Origin: Acidobacteriota bacterium
GTDB taxonomy: Bacteria; Acidobacteriota; Vicinamibacteria; Vicinamibacterales; 2-12-FULL-66-21
Length of the DNA stretch: 10,520 bases
Assembly (NCBI GenBank): GCA_013697225.1
Contig: JACCXG010000146.1
Location: forward strand, 1 to 10,520
Direction of reading: 5' to 3'
The translations under genes and the position numbers were made by a program. Shown one piece after another: positions 1-6,970 of this stretch. Position 1 is the stretch's first letter, and every line of letters starts with the position of its first letter. The notes below the pieces were generated by a model, which worked only from the letters and a program-made list of their open reading frames with translations, had not been told where the DNA came from and made no database searches.

Positions 1-5
1 GATCA

Positions 6-37
6 GGGCAGCGGAGGGCTGCCCGCTTTCCGCTGCC
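6..37. repeat. Overlapping hairpin-forming inverted repeats at left edge
   Basis: Two mutually exclusive stems can be read here. The first pairs GGGCAGC (6-12) with GCTGCCC (18-24), 7 perfect base pairs with loop GGAGG. The second pairs GGCAGCGGA (7-15) with TCCGCTGCC (29-37), 9 perfect base pairs with a 13-base loop. Neither is followed by a T-run on either strand, so this is not a classic intrinsic terminator. It lies about 160 bases beyond the stop of the leftward operon and could help end that transcript or one entering from the left; the left neighbour is outside the window. Confidence 0.45.
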
Positions 38-46
38 TGCTTCCGT

Positions 47-111
47 GGGAGTTGGGGGTTGGGAGTTGGCGTTGGGCGTTGGGCGTTGGGAGTTGGGAGT
101 TGGGAGTTGGG
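47..111. repeat. G-rich heptamer tandem repeat (GGGNGTT)n
   Basis: About nine tandem units of a 7-base repeat, with GGG starting at 47, 54, 61, (68), 74, 81, 88, 95, 102 and 109. The units are GGGAGTT, GGGGGTT, GGGAGTT, a 6-base GGCGTT with one G lost, two GGGCGTT, three GGGAGTT and a final GGG. Only the fourth base varies (A, G or C). The plus strand satisfies the usual G-quadruplex pattern several times over (runs of three G, loops of four). The minus strand, which is the RNA sense of the leftward operon, is C-rich and almost G-free. The short frames that cross it are repeat translations, not genes. The remaining bases up to the LamG gene's stop (112-195) hold only a weak stem (GGCCCG 147-152 with CGGGCC 171-176). 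Confidence 0.9.
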
Positions 112-195
112 CCTCCCGCAGTCCGTATCGTGCGGCTCCCTGGCAAGGCCCGAGGCCGGCGGCTTTGCCCCGGGCCGGAACGCCACGCAACGCAA

Positions 196-1104
196 TCATT
201 CCCGGATAAGACCGCTCACTCCGCTCTCCAGCGCGTGCAGGAGCCGAATCTCGGCGTCCGTCAGGACCCGATTGAAAATCGAGAGCTCGTCCAGCAGGCC
301 TATGTAGCCCAGACCAAGCGCGATCGTCGTCTCGCCCGGATCCCAGGTCAGAGTCTGCTGGCGGGGACCCAGCGAGCCTGAGGGCTGTCCGTTCAGGTAC
401 AGGCGCACCTCGCCATCCGGTTTTCCCGTATTGAAGCGATCGAACGTGAACAGCACGTGCGTCCACCTGCCCCGGCCGAACGGCGGGCTGTCCACGGTGA
501 TGAGCGGTCGCTCGCCGGCGGGGATCTCCGCAAACTCCCGCTTGGTAGGGTTCCACACGTTGAAGTCCGCGTAGACGCCGAGACGGAAAGGGATGGCCTC
601 GGGCCGCTTCTCGAACTCGACGAAGAAGGCAGCATCGTTCCATGCACGCGGCGTGATCTGCACGGGATCGCAGAAGCCCGGTTCCAGCTCCCCTTCCGGA
701 TCGACACTCAACCAGAAGGACACGGTCCCGCTCCAGTTCGCAGTTCGGTACGGCATGTTCTGCGCACCCTGGAAGAACACGATTGGCGATTTCCGCGTCG
801 TGACGTGCAAGGCGTCTCCGTACCGGCCCCCGCCGACAACCCGCCGGACCTCGCCGCCTGGGGGCAGGCCCTTCGCCGCCTTCTGCCGCTCCTTGAAGGA
901 CGGCGCCCAGTAGAGGGACGGGTCACCTGCCGCGTAGGTGGCGTCGGCGCCTCCGTCGAACGAGGCGTGGAACGTCAACGCTTCACGCAGCGGATGCTGC
1001 TGCGCACCTGAAAGGGCGGTCCACGCGGCACATACAGTGCCGGCCGCCAGGAGCGCCCGCAACAACGTTGCGGACCGCGTCATACGAACGAGGCTGGTGG
1101 TCAT
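196..1104 (-). CDS. Exported LamG / concanavalin A-like domain protein
   Basis: A 302-residue protein from the ATG at 1104. Residues about 8-34 form a signal peptide (MTRSATLLRALLAAG, hydrophobic stretch, then SGA-QQ as likely cleavage site), so it should be periplasmic or surface exposed. Residues about 42-292 form one LamG-like (laminin G type 3) jelly roll. Visible family hallmarks are the early ASFDGG strand, RWTHVLFTFD near residue 213, VRLYLNGQPSG near 233, and the closing strand LLDELSIFNRVLTDAEI near 270. Such domains usually bind carbohydrate; no catalytic residues are recognisable, so a glycan-binding role beside the keto-sugar enzymes is inference. It is the last gene of the leftward block, 77 bases after the quinoprotein stop. 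The start is uncertain: ATG 1083 begins exactly at the signal peptide but lacks a ribosome site, GTG 1185 has a good ribosome site but gives a long leader, and ATG 1146 and ATG 1224 are also open. Confidence 0.85.
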   Translation of the reverse strand: MTTSLVRMTRSATLLRALLAAGTVCAAWTALSGAQQHPLREALTFHASFDGGADATYAAGDPSLYWAPSFKERQKAAKGLPPGGEVRRVVGGGRYGDALHVTTRKSPIVFFQGAQNMPYRTANWSGTVSFWLSVDPEGELEPGFCDPVQITPRAWNDAAFFVEFEKRPEAIPFRLGVYADFNVWNPTKREFAEIPAGERPLITVDSPPFGRGRWTHVLFTFDRFNTGKPDGEVRLYLNGQPSGSLGPRQQTLTWDPGETTIALGLGYIGLLDELSIFNRVLTDAEIRLLHALESGVSGLIRE

Positions 1105-1181
1105 AACGCACCGGACTCCGAGTCCCAGACGACCGCATCCATTCATGATGATCACCCGCGCGAGGACCACCGGCCCTGACT

Positions 1182-4037
1182 TCACCGTGCACTCCTGAGC
1201 GGCCGAATACGGATATTGCGCCATTTCATCACCATGGGCTGGCTCGGGGTCACGCCGGAACCAGCATGGATGGGCGTGTTGATCTCACGCTCGCTGAGCC
1301 CGTGGACCTGCAGCCCGATGAAGCCCTTCGGGTGCGTGCGGTAGACCGCTTCGTTGACCAGGTCCTCGACGGGCTGGCCGTTCACCCAGGTCTGGATGCG
1401 CGGGCCGTTCGCCACGATCCGCAGCTTGTTCCAGCCCTCGTCGATGAAGTGACGGTGCCCCTGGTCGATCTTCGTCTGCGAGGACAGCCAGCCGGTGCCG
1501 AGCGCCTCGCCGTACAGGAGACCCGTCGTCGGCTGCTCCGGGTAGAAGCGCCGCACTTCGACCTGCGGTCCGTACACCCTGCCGGGGAACACCTCGAAGC
1601 TCTTGCCCGTTCCCCGAACGGGCCTCACCTGGCTGCGGATCTGGATTCCCTGATTCGTGATGCGGTCGACGGTCGTCTCCAGCTCGAGCTCGAAATCGTC
1701 GAATTCGCGGGTCGTGCACAGGAAGGAGTTCATGTGAGCGCTGCTCTCGACGGTGCGCCCCACGATCGCGCCATCTTCGACGGTGTACCGGTGTCCGCCG
1801 TTCATGTGGACCCACCCGTCCAGCGTCTTCCCGTCAAACAGCTCGATCCACTCCGGGGACGAGGTCGCCCCGCGGCCGGAGTCCGGCCGCGATTCGCCCG
1901 CCTGCGGCAGCGCGAACGCCATGATCGTGTCGCCGGACTTCGTTGCGTTCTTGCCGCTCCCCCCGGCGGCGATGGCCACGTACTGCCGGCCGTTCACCAT
2001 GTAGACGCTGGGGGTGGCGTATCCCCCTGCCGGGAGCTGGTATTCCCACAGGACCCGGCCCGAGTGCTTCTCGAACGCGCGGATCTTCTCGTCGGCGGTC
2101 GCAGCGATGAAGATCACGCCGCCCGCGGTCGCCACGGCACCGCCGTAGTTCATGGTGCCGGTGTTCCGGATCCCCTTCTCGACCAGCTGCGGATACTCAC
2201 CGAGCGGCACCTTCCACAGGATCTCCCCCTTGACGAGATCGACGGCGTTCAGGGTGCCCCAGGGTGGCGCAATCGCCGGGACGCCGTGCTGATCCGTGAA
2301 CACCACGTAGCCGTCGATCGTGTAGCGATCTGCCTGGCCGTTCACGCCGGCCGTCTGAATCTCGCCGGGAGCGGTCGCCAGGTATGCCGCCAGGGCATTC
2401 AGCTCCTGCGGGCGGAACTGACGGAATGCCGGCATGCTGTTCCGGCCCTCCAGGATGATCCCGTCGATTTCCTTCCGGCTCTTCCCGAGCTTCAACAGCG
2501 CGGGCGTGTGCGGCGGCACTCCCTGGCGCTCGGTACCGTGGCAGGCGACGCAGTTGCGCTCGTAAATCCGGCGGCCCAGCTGGGCCGGGTTGTCTGCCGC
2601 CCCGGGAGAGTAGTCATGGACCGGCCGGAGCCGGTTGATCGTCGGTGCGTCGTTGACGCTGGTGTACAGCACGTTCAGCATCGGATCGAACGAGCCGCCG
2701 CTCCACTCGCTGCCCCCCAGGTGCCCTGGCGTGGTGAGCGTCCCCTGCAGGGTCGGCGGCGTATAAATCGGCCCCGAGACGTACTTCCTGAACTCCTGAA
2801 GGGCGTATGCGCGTGATTCCGGGGTGATGCTGGTGAGATCCGCTTCCGTCAGCGCCTGGCGCACGAGCGGTGCCGGCTTGATCGGCACCGGCTGTGTGGG
2901 CCAGGTTTCCTCGCCGGGGACGGTGGAGTGCGGCACCGGCATCTCATGAACCGGAAAGACCGGCTCGCCGGTGTCGCGATCGAGCACGAACGTATAGCCC
3001 ATCTTTGTGAGCTGCACGACGACGTCACGTGCTGTCCCGCCGGACGTCAGGGTCACGAGGATTGGGGCCGGGGGGTTGTCGTAGTCCCAGATGTCGTGAC
3101 GAACGGTCTGAAAGTGCCACTTGCGCTCACCCGTGGACGCGTCCAGCGCGAGCACGGTGTTCGCAAACAGGTTCTGCCCCTTGCGGAACCCGCCGTAGAA
3201 ATCCTCGGTCGCGGAGCCCGTCGCGCAAAACACCCAGCCGCGCTTTTCGTCGACGGTGATTCCCCCCCATGCGTTCGCGCCGCCGTAGGGCTCTCCGTCC
3301 ACCCATTGCCACGTCTCGTGGCCGACTTCCCCGGGCTGCGGGATCGTGTGGAAGATCCAGCGAAGCTGCCCCGTGACGGTGTCGTAGGCGCGGATGTGCC
3401 CTGGGGATGCGTCGTAGCTCTCGTTGACGCGGGAGCCAACGATGAGGAAGTTGGCATAGATGGCACCGGGGGAGGTCATCTCGACGAAGACGCTGGCGGG
3501 ATCGACGCCGAGATGCTCGCGCAGATCGATGTAGCCGTTCTCCCCGAAGGACGTGACGAGCTGCCCGCTGGCTGCATCGAGCGCATAGACCCGCTCGCGC
3601 ACGAAATGGAAGATCCGCTCCCCTGCGTTTCCTTTCCAGTAGGCCAGGCCCCTGTTGCGAAGCCGCACGACGGTCCCGTCGTTGTGCGGCGCCGGGTCGA
3701 ACGTCCAGCGCTCGCGGCCGGTCGCCGCGTCGAGGGCCACGGCTCTCATGCTCGGCGTCGTCACGTACATCACACCGTCAATCACGACTGGGTTCACGTG
3801 CATCGTCGAACGGGGCGTCGCGTCGCCGGTGCGGTAGACCCAGGCCGGCTCCAGTCGATGCACGTTGGCCGCGTGAATCTGGGCCAGGGCCGAGTACTGG
3901 CCGGCGCCGGGATCACCGCGGTACACGCCCCAGTCGACGTTCGTCCCTTTCAGGCTGTCGCTGGCCCTGAGCCATGGGGCGATCAGGAGAGCGATCGCGG
4001 CGAGCGTCAGCACGAGCCTGATGAATCGATGTGTCAT
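1182..4037 (-). CDS. PQQ-dependent dehydrogenase with cytochrome c insert and C-terminal DUF1080 domain
   Basis: A 951-residue exported quinoprotein. Residues 1-25 are a signal peptide (basic MTHRFIRL, then a hydrophobic run). Residues about 35-710 form a PQQ beta-propeller of the glucose/alcohol dehydrogenase superfamily. Seven tryptophan-docking-type motifs are visible (for example AVALDAATGRERW near 99, IRAYDTVTGQLRW near 215, VLALDASTGERKW near 295, IRAFEKHSGRVLW near 652), plus the active-site-type motif HDIWDYDNPPAP at 314-325. A c-type cytochrome domain (about 485-555) is inserted, with NCVACH (C496, C499, H500) and probable axial ligand M535 in GRNSMPAF. Residues about 728-946 are DUF1080, the 3-keto-disaccharide hydrolase family, beginning WIELFDGKTLDGW. 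Inferred role: oxidise a sugar or glycoside in the periplasm, pass electrons to the haem, and cleave a keto product. The start is supported by GGAG at 4046-4043, five bases upstream. It follows the propeller-haem gene by 54 bases. Substrate unknown. Confidence 0.93.
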   Translation of the reverse strand: MTHRFIRLVLTLAAIALLIAPWLRASDSLKGTNVDWGVYRGDPGAGQYSALAQIHAANVHRLEPAWVYRTGDATPRSTMHVNPVVIDGVMYVTTPSMRAVALDAATGRERWTFDPAPHNDGTVVRLRNRGLAYWKGNAGERIFHFVRERVYALDAASGQLVTSFGENGYIDLREHLGVDPASVFVEMTSPGAIYANFLIVGSRVNESYDASPGHIRAYDTVTGQLRWIFHTIPQPGEVGHETWQWVDGEPYGGANAWGGITVDEKRGWVFCATGSATEDFYGGFRKGQNLFANTVLALDASTGERKWHFQTVRHDIWDYDNPPAPILVTLTSGGTARDVVVQLTKMGYTFVLDRDTGEPVFPVHEMPVPHSTVPGEETWPTQPVPIKPAPLVRQALTEADLTSITPESRAYALQEFRKYVSGPIYTPPTLQGTLTTPGHLGGSEWSGGSFDPMLNVLYTSVNDAPTINRLRPVHDYSPGAADNPAQLGRRIYERNCVACHGTERQGVPPHTPALLKLGKSRKEIDGIILEGRNSMPAFRQFRPQELNALAAYLATAPGEIQTAGVNGQADRYTIDGYVVFTDQHGVPAIAPPWGTLNAVDLVKGEILWKVPLGEYPQLVEKGIRNTGTMNYGGAVATAGGVIFIAATADEKIRAFEKHSGRVLWEYQLPAGGYATPSVYMVNGRQYVAIAAGGSGKNATKSGDTIMAFALPQAGESRPDSGRGATSSPEWIELFDGKTLDGWVHMNGGHRYTVEDGAIVGRTVESSAHMNSFLCTTREFDDFELELETTVDRITNQGIQIRSQVRPVRGTGKSFEVFPGRVYGPQVEVRRFYPEQPTTGLLYGEALGTGWLSSQTKIDQGHRHFIDEGWNKLRIVANGPRIQTWVNGQPVEDLVNEAVYRTHPKGFIGLQVHGLSEREINTPIHAGSGVTPSQPMVMKWRNIRIRPLRSAR
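1183..1196 (-). promoter_or_regulatory. Candidate ribosome site and coupled GTG start for the LamG gene
   Basis: Reading the minus strand, AGGAG (1196-1192) is followed by a 6-base spacer and GTG (1185-1183). That GTG shares two bases with the quinoprotein stop TGA (1184-1182), the classic arrangement for translational coupling. Starting here would add 27 residues before the ATG at 1104 and leave an unusually long leader before the signal peptide, so it may be coincidence within the last codons of the upstream gene. It competes with ATG 1104, whose GGAG lies about 11 bases upstream. Confidence 0.35.
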
Positions 4038-4042
4038 CGGTT

Positions 4043-4046
4043 CTCC
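4043..4046 (-). promoter_or_regulatory. Ribosome binding site of the quinoprotein gene
   Basis: GGAG on the minus strand, with a five-base spacer (AACCG) before the ATG at 4037. It fixes the start of the PQQ-DUF1080 gene directly before its basic signal-peptide N-terminus. Confidence 0.7.
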
Positions 4047-4091
4047 GAAGGCAGGCGGGGGCCACTTCGCAATTCTGCGATTGGCCTCCGC

Positions 4092-6839
4092 TCAGTTGCC
4101 GCTCAGGAACGCGACCAGGTCGGCGACATCCTGCGTGGTGAGGCCCAGATGCGCGGCGCTCATCATCAGCGAGTCCGCCATCCGGCGACGGGCGGCGACG
4201 CGGTCGGCAGGGATGATCTGCGTAATCCCCCCCATGCTGCGCATCATCAGCGGGTCATCCTGCTTGAGCAGGATCCCCTGGATCGTCAGCCCGTCCTTCG
4301 TCTGGAGCTCCGTGCCGTCGTAGCCATGCGCGATCTCGGCGTTCGGGTTGACCAGCGCCGTCGCAATCACCTCGGCAGACTTGCCCTGCCCCCAGCCGTC
4401 CAGCGCCGGCCCCAGCTCGGCCCCCGTGCCCTCGACGGTGTGGCACATGAGGCAGCGGGTGGCGGTTGTCTTCCCTCGGCCCGCATCCCCCTTGAGGCTC
4501 ACGATCTCTGTGATTGAAAGCTCCGGGAGGTCCGCTGGCGCCGGGGGTATGACGGCCTCCCGCAGCACGATCGTCTCGGGATCGTAGATGCCGGCCGCCT
4601 TGAGCGCCGGGCGCAGCCCATGATCCGCCCAGTGGTTCGTCATACGGTTCAGCAGCCACCACGTCGCCTGCTCACGGAAGGGGCCCACCGCCTGGGCCAG
4701 AGTGAGCATGGCCTTGGAGGCCGCGGGATCCTTGACGAACGCCAGGGTATCGAGCGCCAGGCGGCGATCGGCCGCCGGCAGCTTCGCGGACGCTGCGCGG
4801 GTCGTCAGATTGGGCACCGCGGCAGGCACGTGCAGCCGCCAGGCAAGCCGTGCGAACGTGCCCGACCACGTCGTCGGATCGTCCTTGACCCCGAGCTCCC
4901 GCCGCAGGCGGTCGTACAGCTCCGGCTCCTTCCCGGTGGCGCCGGTTCCAAGCGCTTCCAGGTAAGTGCGATCCTGCCCGTCGTAGCCCCGCGCAATCTC
5001 GACAAGGATGTCGAGCGACGCTGCGGCAGGCTGGTCCCGCAGGGAGAGGGCCACCTCACGGCGCACGCCCGGGTCGGTGTCGCGGGCGAGACGGGCGGCG
5101 ACCGGGAGGACGTCGAGATCGGCGCGCCGCATGCCTCGATACGCCGCAATCCTCAGCGCCGGCTCGGTATACGACTCGGGCGACCCCGCCCGCTTGCGAC
5201 CCTCAGGACCAAGCTGGTACAGGAGGTGGATTGCACGGCCGCGCATATAGAGGTTCGGGTCGTCGAGCAATGCCGCAACCGCGTCAACGGCAGCCGCGCC
5301 GCGCGCCTTCAGCCCTTCGAAGCCGATTGCCCGGACGTTCACCGCCGGTGACCGCAGCGCCGTAATCAGTCCCTCGACAGTCGCCGGGTCGAAAGCCGGT
5401 ACTTTGGGCGTGAAACCTTTCGGAGCGATCCGATAGATGGCTCCGGACGTGGTCTCGTCAAGAGCCTGGTGCCCGCCCACCCTGGCGTCGATCCAGTCGC
5501 TGACGTAGAGGGCGCCGTCCGGTCCGATGGCGATGTCGGAGGGGCGGAACAGGGTCGCGACCGCTCCGGTCACACTTCGGTTACCCCCGAGAAAGTCCGA
5601 CCCGGCGTACTGCTGCTTCACGTTCGACGTGAAGAAGATCTTCCGCTCGAGCGCGAACCCGGCGCCTTCCCGAGCCGGCTGGTAGGCGAACACCTCGTTA
5701 CGCCCAGGCTCGGCCGCAAGGAAGGTCCCCTCCCACGACGGGCCGAGCGCGCCGTTCTCATAGAAGACGTTGCCTGTCGGCGACCCGCCCCCGTAGACGT
5801 CCCCCGCCGGCGTCATGCCCGGATCCTCCTGGCGCCACTCCGCGACAGGAATCGACTGACCCGGCCGGCGATCCGCCTGCCAGGTCCGCTGGCCGTCGTT
5901 CGACGAGAAGCCGAAATTGGCGTACTCCATCACCCAGCTCACGCGGCAGGCCGGGGGGTCGTCGTTGTCGTTCTGGAACACGTCGCCGAGCGAGGTCACC
6001 GACTGTTCGTAGCTGTTGCGGTAGTTGTGCCCGATGATCTCCACGCCTGTCCCGTCGGGATTCATCCGCGCGGTGAATCCTCCCACATACACGTGCCCGT
6101 CGTCGCTGGGCTTCCCGGCATGCTCAGCAGGATCGTGCGGGAACTTGAAGGGGCCCACGGGAGTGGGTCGATAGGACCCGAAGATCCGGAACGTCTTCCC
6201 CGACCGGTCGGTGAACATCGCCCCGGTGTTGCCGGCGTTGAACACCCACTTGCCGTCGGGACCCACCGTCACCGAGTGGAGCGAGTGGTCATGGTTGATG
6301 CCCTGGAAACCGGTCAGGAGCACCTCTCGCGTGTCCACCGCCGGATCGAAACGGAGGTTCCGGTCCACGTCGGTGTAAACAATGAGGTCGGGCGGTTGTG
6401 CCACGACGATCTTGTTGTCAATGACCGAGACACCGAGCGGCGCAATGAGGGCAGGCTCCTGCACGAACGTATGCGTGCTGTCAGCCGTGCCATCGCCGTT
6501 GGTGTCCTGCAGCACGACGATGCGGTCGCCTTCCGGCTGCCGGGCATGGTGCGAACGGTAGCGAACACCTTCTGCCACCCAGATGCGGCCGTCCTTGTCG
6601 ATGTCGATGTTGGTCGGGTTGTGCAGCAACGGCGATGCGGCCCACAGGGTCACCTCGAGCCCTTCCGGCACCTGGAAGAGCTCGAGCGGAATGCGTACCG
6701 GTTGTATGGCGGGCGCGGCACCAGCCTGCGTCGAGGGGGGGGCGGGCGTCTGGGGAGGCGCGGACGCCTGCGGAGGGGCTGCAGCCGCGAGGAGCAACAC
6801 GAGCATCACGGTCAGCGGAGAAACGGCATATCGATGCAT
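4092..6839 (-). CDS. Exported beta-propeller (PVC-type dehydrogenase domain), HEAT repeat and c-type haem protein
   Basis: A 915-residue protein from ATG 6839. Its signal peptide is MHRYAVSPLTVMLVLLLAAAA, followed by an Ala/Pro-rich linker to about residue 47. Residues about 49-472 match the propeller called 'putative membrane-bound dehydrogenase' in Planctomycetes and Verrucomicrobia (TIGR02604-like): FQVPEGLEVTLWA, NIDIDKDGRIWVAEGVRYRS, LQDTNGDGTAD (calcium-loop-like), GINHDHSLHSVTVGPDGKWVF, SDIAIGPDGALYVSDW. Residues about 487-752 are helical HEAT-like repeats. Residues about 777-915 are the matching C-terminal haem domain (TIGR02603-like), with RCLMCH (C796, C799, H800) and a likely Met ligand in DSLMM near 890-893. 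Known members are suspected periplasmic sugar or polyol oxidoreductases, poorly characterised. First gene of the leftward operon; it probably hands electrons to or from the quinoprotein's haem. An in-frame start 84 bases upstream exists but lacks a signal peptide at its N-terminus. The linker contains a run of eight C (6735-6742). Confidence 0.9.
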   Translation of the reverse strand: MHRYAVSPLTVMLVLLLAAAAPPQASAPPQTPAPPSTQAGAAPAIQPVRIPLELFQVPEGLEVTLWAASPLLHNPTNIDIDKDGRIWVAEGVRYRSHHARQPEGDRIVVLQDTNGDGTADSTHTFVQEPALIAPLGVSVIDNKIVVAQPPDLIVYTDVDRNLRFDPAVDTREVLLTGFQGINHDHSLHSVTVGPDGKWVFNAGNTGAMFTDRSGKTFRIFGSYRPTPVGPFKFPHDPAEHAGKPSDDGHVYVGGFTARMNPDGTGVEIIGHNYRNSYEQSVTSLGDVFQNDNDDPPACRVSWVMEYANFGFSSNDGQRTWQADRRPGQSIPVAEWRQEDPGMTPAGDVYGGGSPTGNVFYENGALGPSWEGTFLAAEPGRNEVFAYQPAREGAGFALERKIFFTSNVKQQYAGSDFLGGNRSVTGAVATLFRPSDIAIGPDGALYVSDWIDARVGGHQALDETTSGAIYRIAPKGFTPKVPAFDPATVEGLITALRSPAVNVRAIGFEGLKARGAAAVDAVAALLDDPNLYMRGRAIHLLYQLGPEGRKRAGSPESYTEPALRIAAYRGMRRADLDVLPVAARLARDTDPGVRREVALSLRDQPAAASLDILVEIARGYDGQDRTYLEALGTGATGKEPELYDRLRRELGVKDDPTTWSGTFARLAWRLHVPAAVPNLTTRAASAKLPAADRRLALDTLAFVKDPAASKAMLTLAQAVGPFREQATWWLLNRMTNHWADHGLRPALKAAGIYDPETIVLREAVIPPAPADLPELSITEIVSLKGDAGRGKTTATRCLMCHTVEGTGAELGPALDGWGQGKSAEVIATALVNPNAEIAHGYDGTELQTKDGLTIQGILLKQDDPLMMRSMGGITQIIPADRVAARRRMADSLMMSAAHLGLTTQDVADLVAFLSGN

Positions 6840-6970
6840 AGAACTCCAGAATTGATCGAGCGTCGCATCCCACGGCCGGGCGACGACTCGTGCTGGCCTG
6901 AGCCAGGGCGGGCCGCGGTCCAAGGGTGCAAGTTTATACGATGCGATAAGTCGACGAAGGGGATGCCATA
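6840..6970. promoter_or_regulatory. Divergent intergenic region between the leftward operon and the ThuA-type gene
   Basis: This 131-base gap must carry promoters for both directions. The only AT-rich island is GTTTATACGATGCGATAAG (6932-6950). TATACG (6935-6940) is a possible minus-10 for the plus-strand gene, 31 bases before its ATG, but no convincing minus-35 is seen. A short palindrome CTGGC-CTGA-GCCAG (6893-6906) sits mid-region and could be an operator half-site pair or chance. For the minus strand I see no clear sigma-70 promoter. The plus-strand gene has AAGGGG eight bases before its ATG. Confidence 0.45.
6844..6847 (-). promoter_or_regulatory. Ribosome binding site fixing the start of the propeller-HEAT-haem gene
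   Basis: TGGAG on the minus strand lies four bases before ATG 6839, which begins the signal peptide. The longer in-frame start at 6923 would put 28 charged and Trp-rich residues ahead of the signal sequence, so 6839 is preferred. Confidence 0.65.

Noticed and set aside
47..111. CRISPR-like array
   Set aside because: The units are 7 bases and directly abutting with no spacers, so this is a simple tandem repeat.
52..381. Short plus-strand frames beginning in the heptamer repeat (MGVGSWRWALGVGSW type)
   Set aside because: They are translations of the 7-base repeat continuing antisense to the LamG gene.
1266..2816. Open frame of 516 codons on the plus strand opposite the quinoprotein gene
   Set aside because: Its translation is Arg/Asp/Val-rich antisense of the PQQ-DUF1080 gene with no domain logic; long antisense frames are expected in high-GC DNA.
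4464..4490. P-loop-like pattern GDAGRGKT in the propeller-HEAT-haem protein
   Set aside because: It matches the Walker A pattern by letters only. It sits just before CxxCH, where c-type cytochromes commonly carry a GDxxRGK segment.
2928..4517. Open frame of 529 codons on the plus strand
   Set aside because: It spans the boundary between two well-supported minus-strand genes and has no signal peptide, motif or ribosome site.
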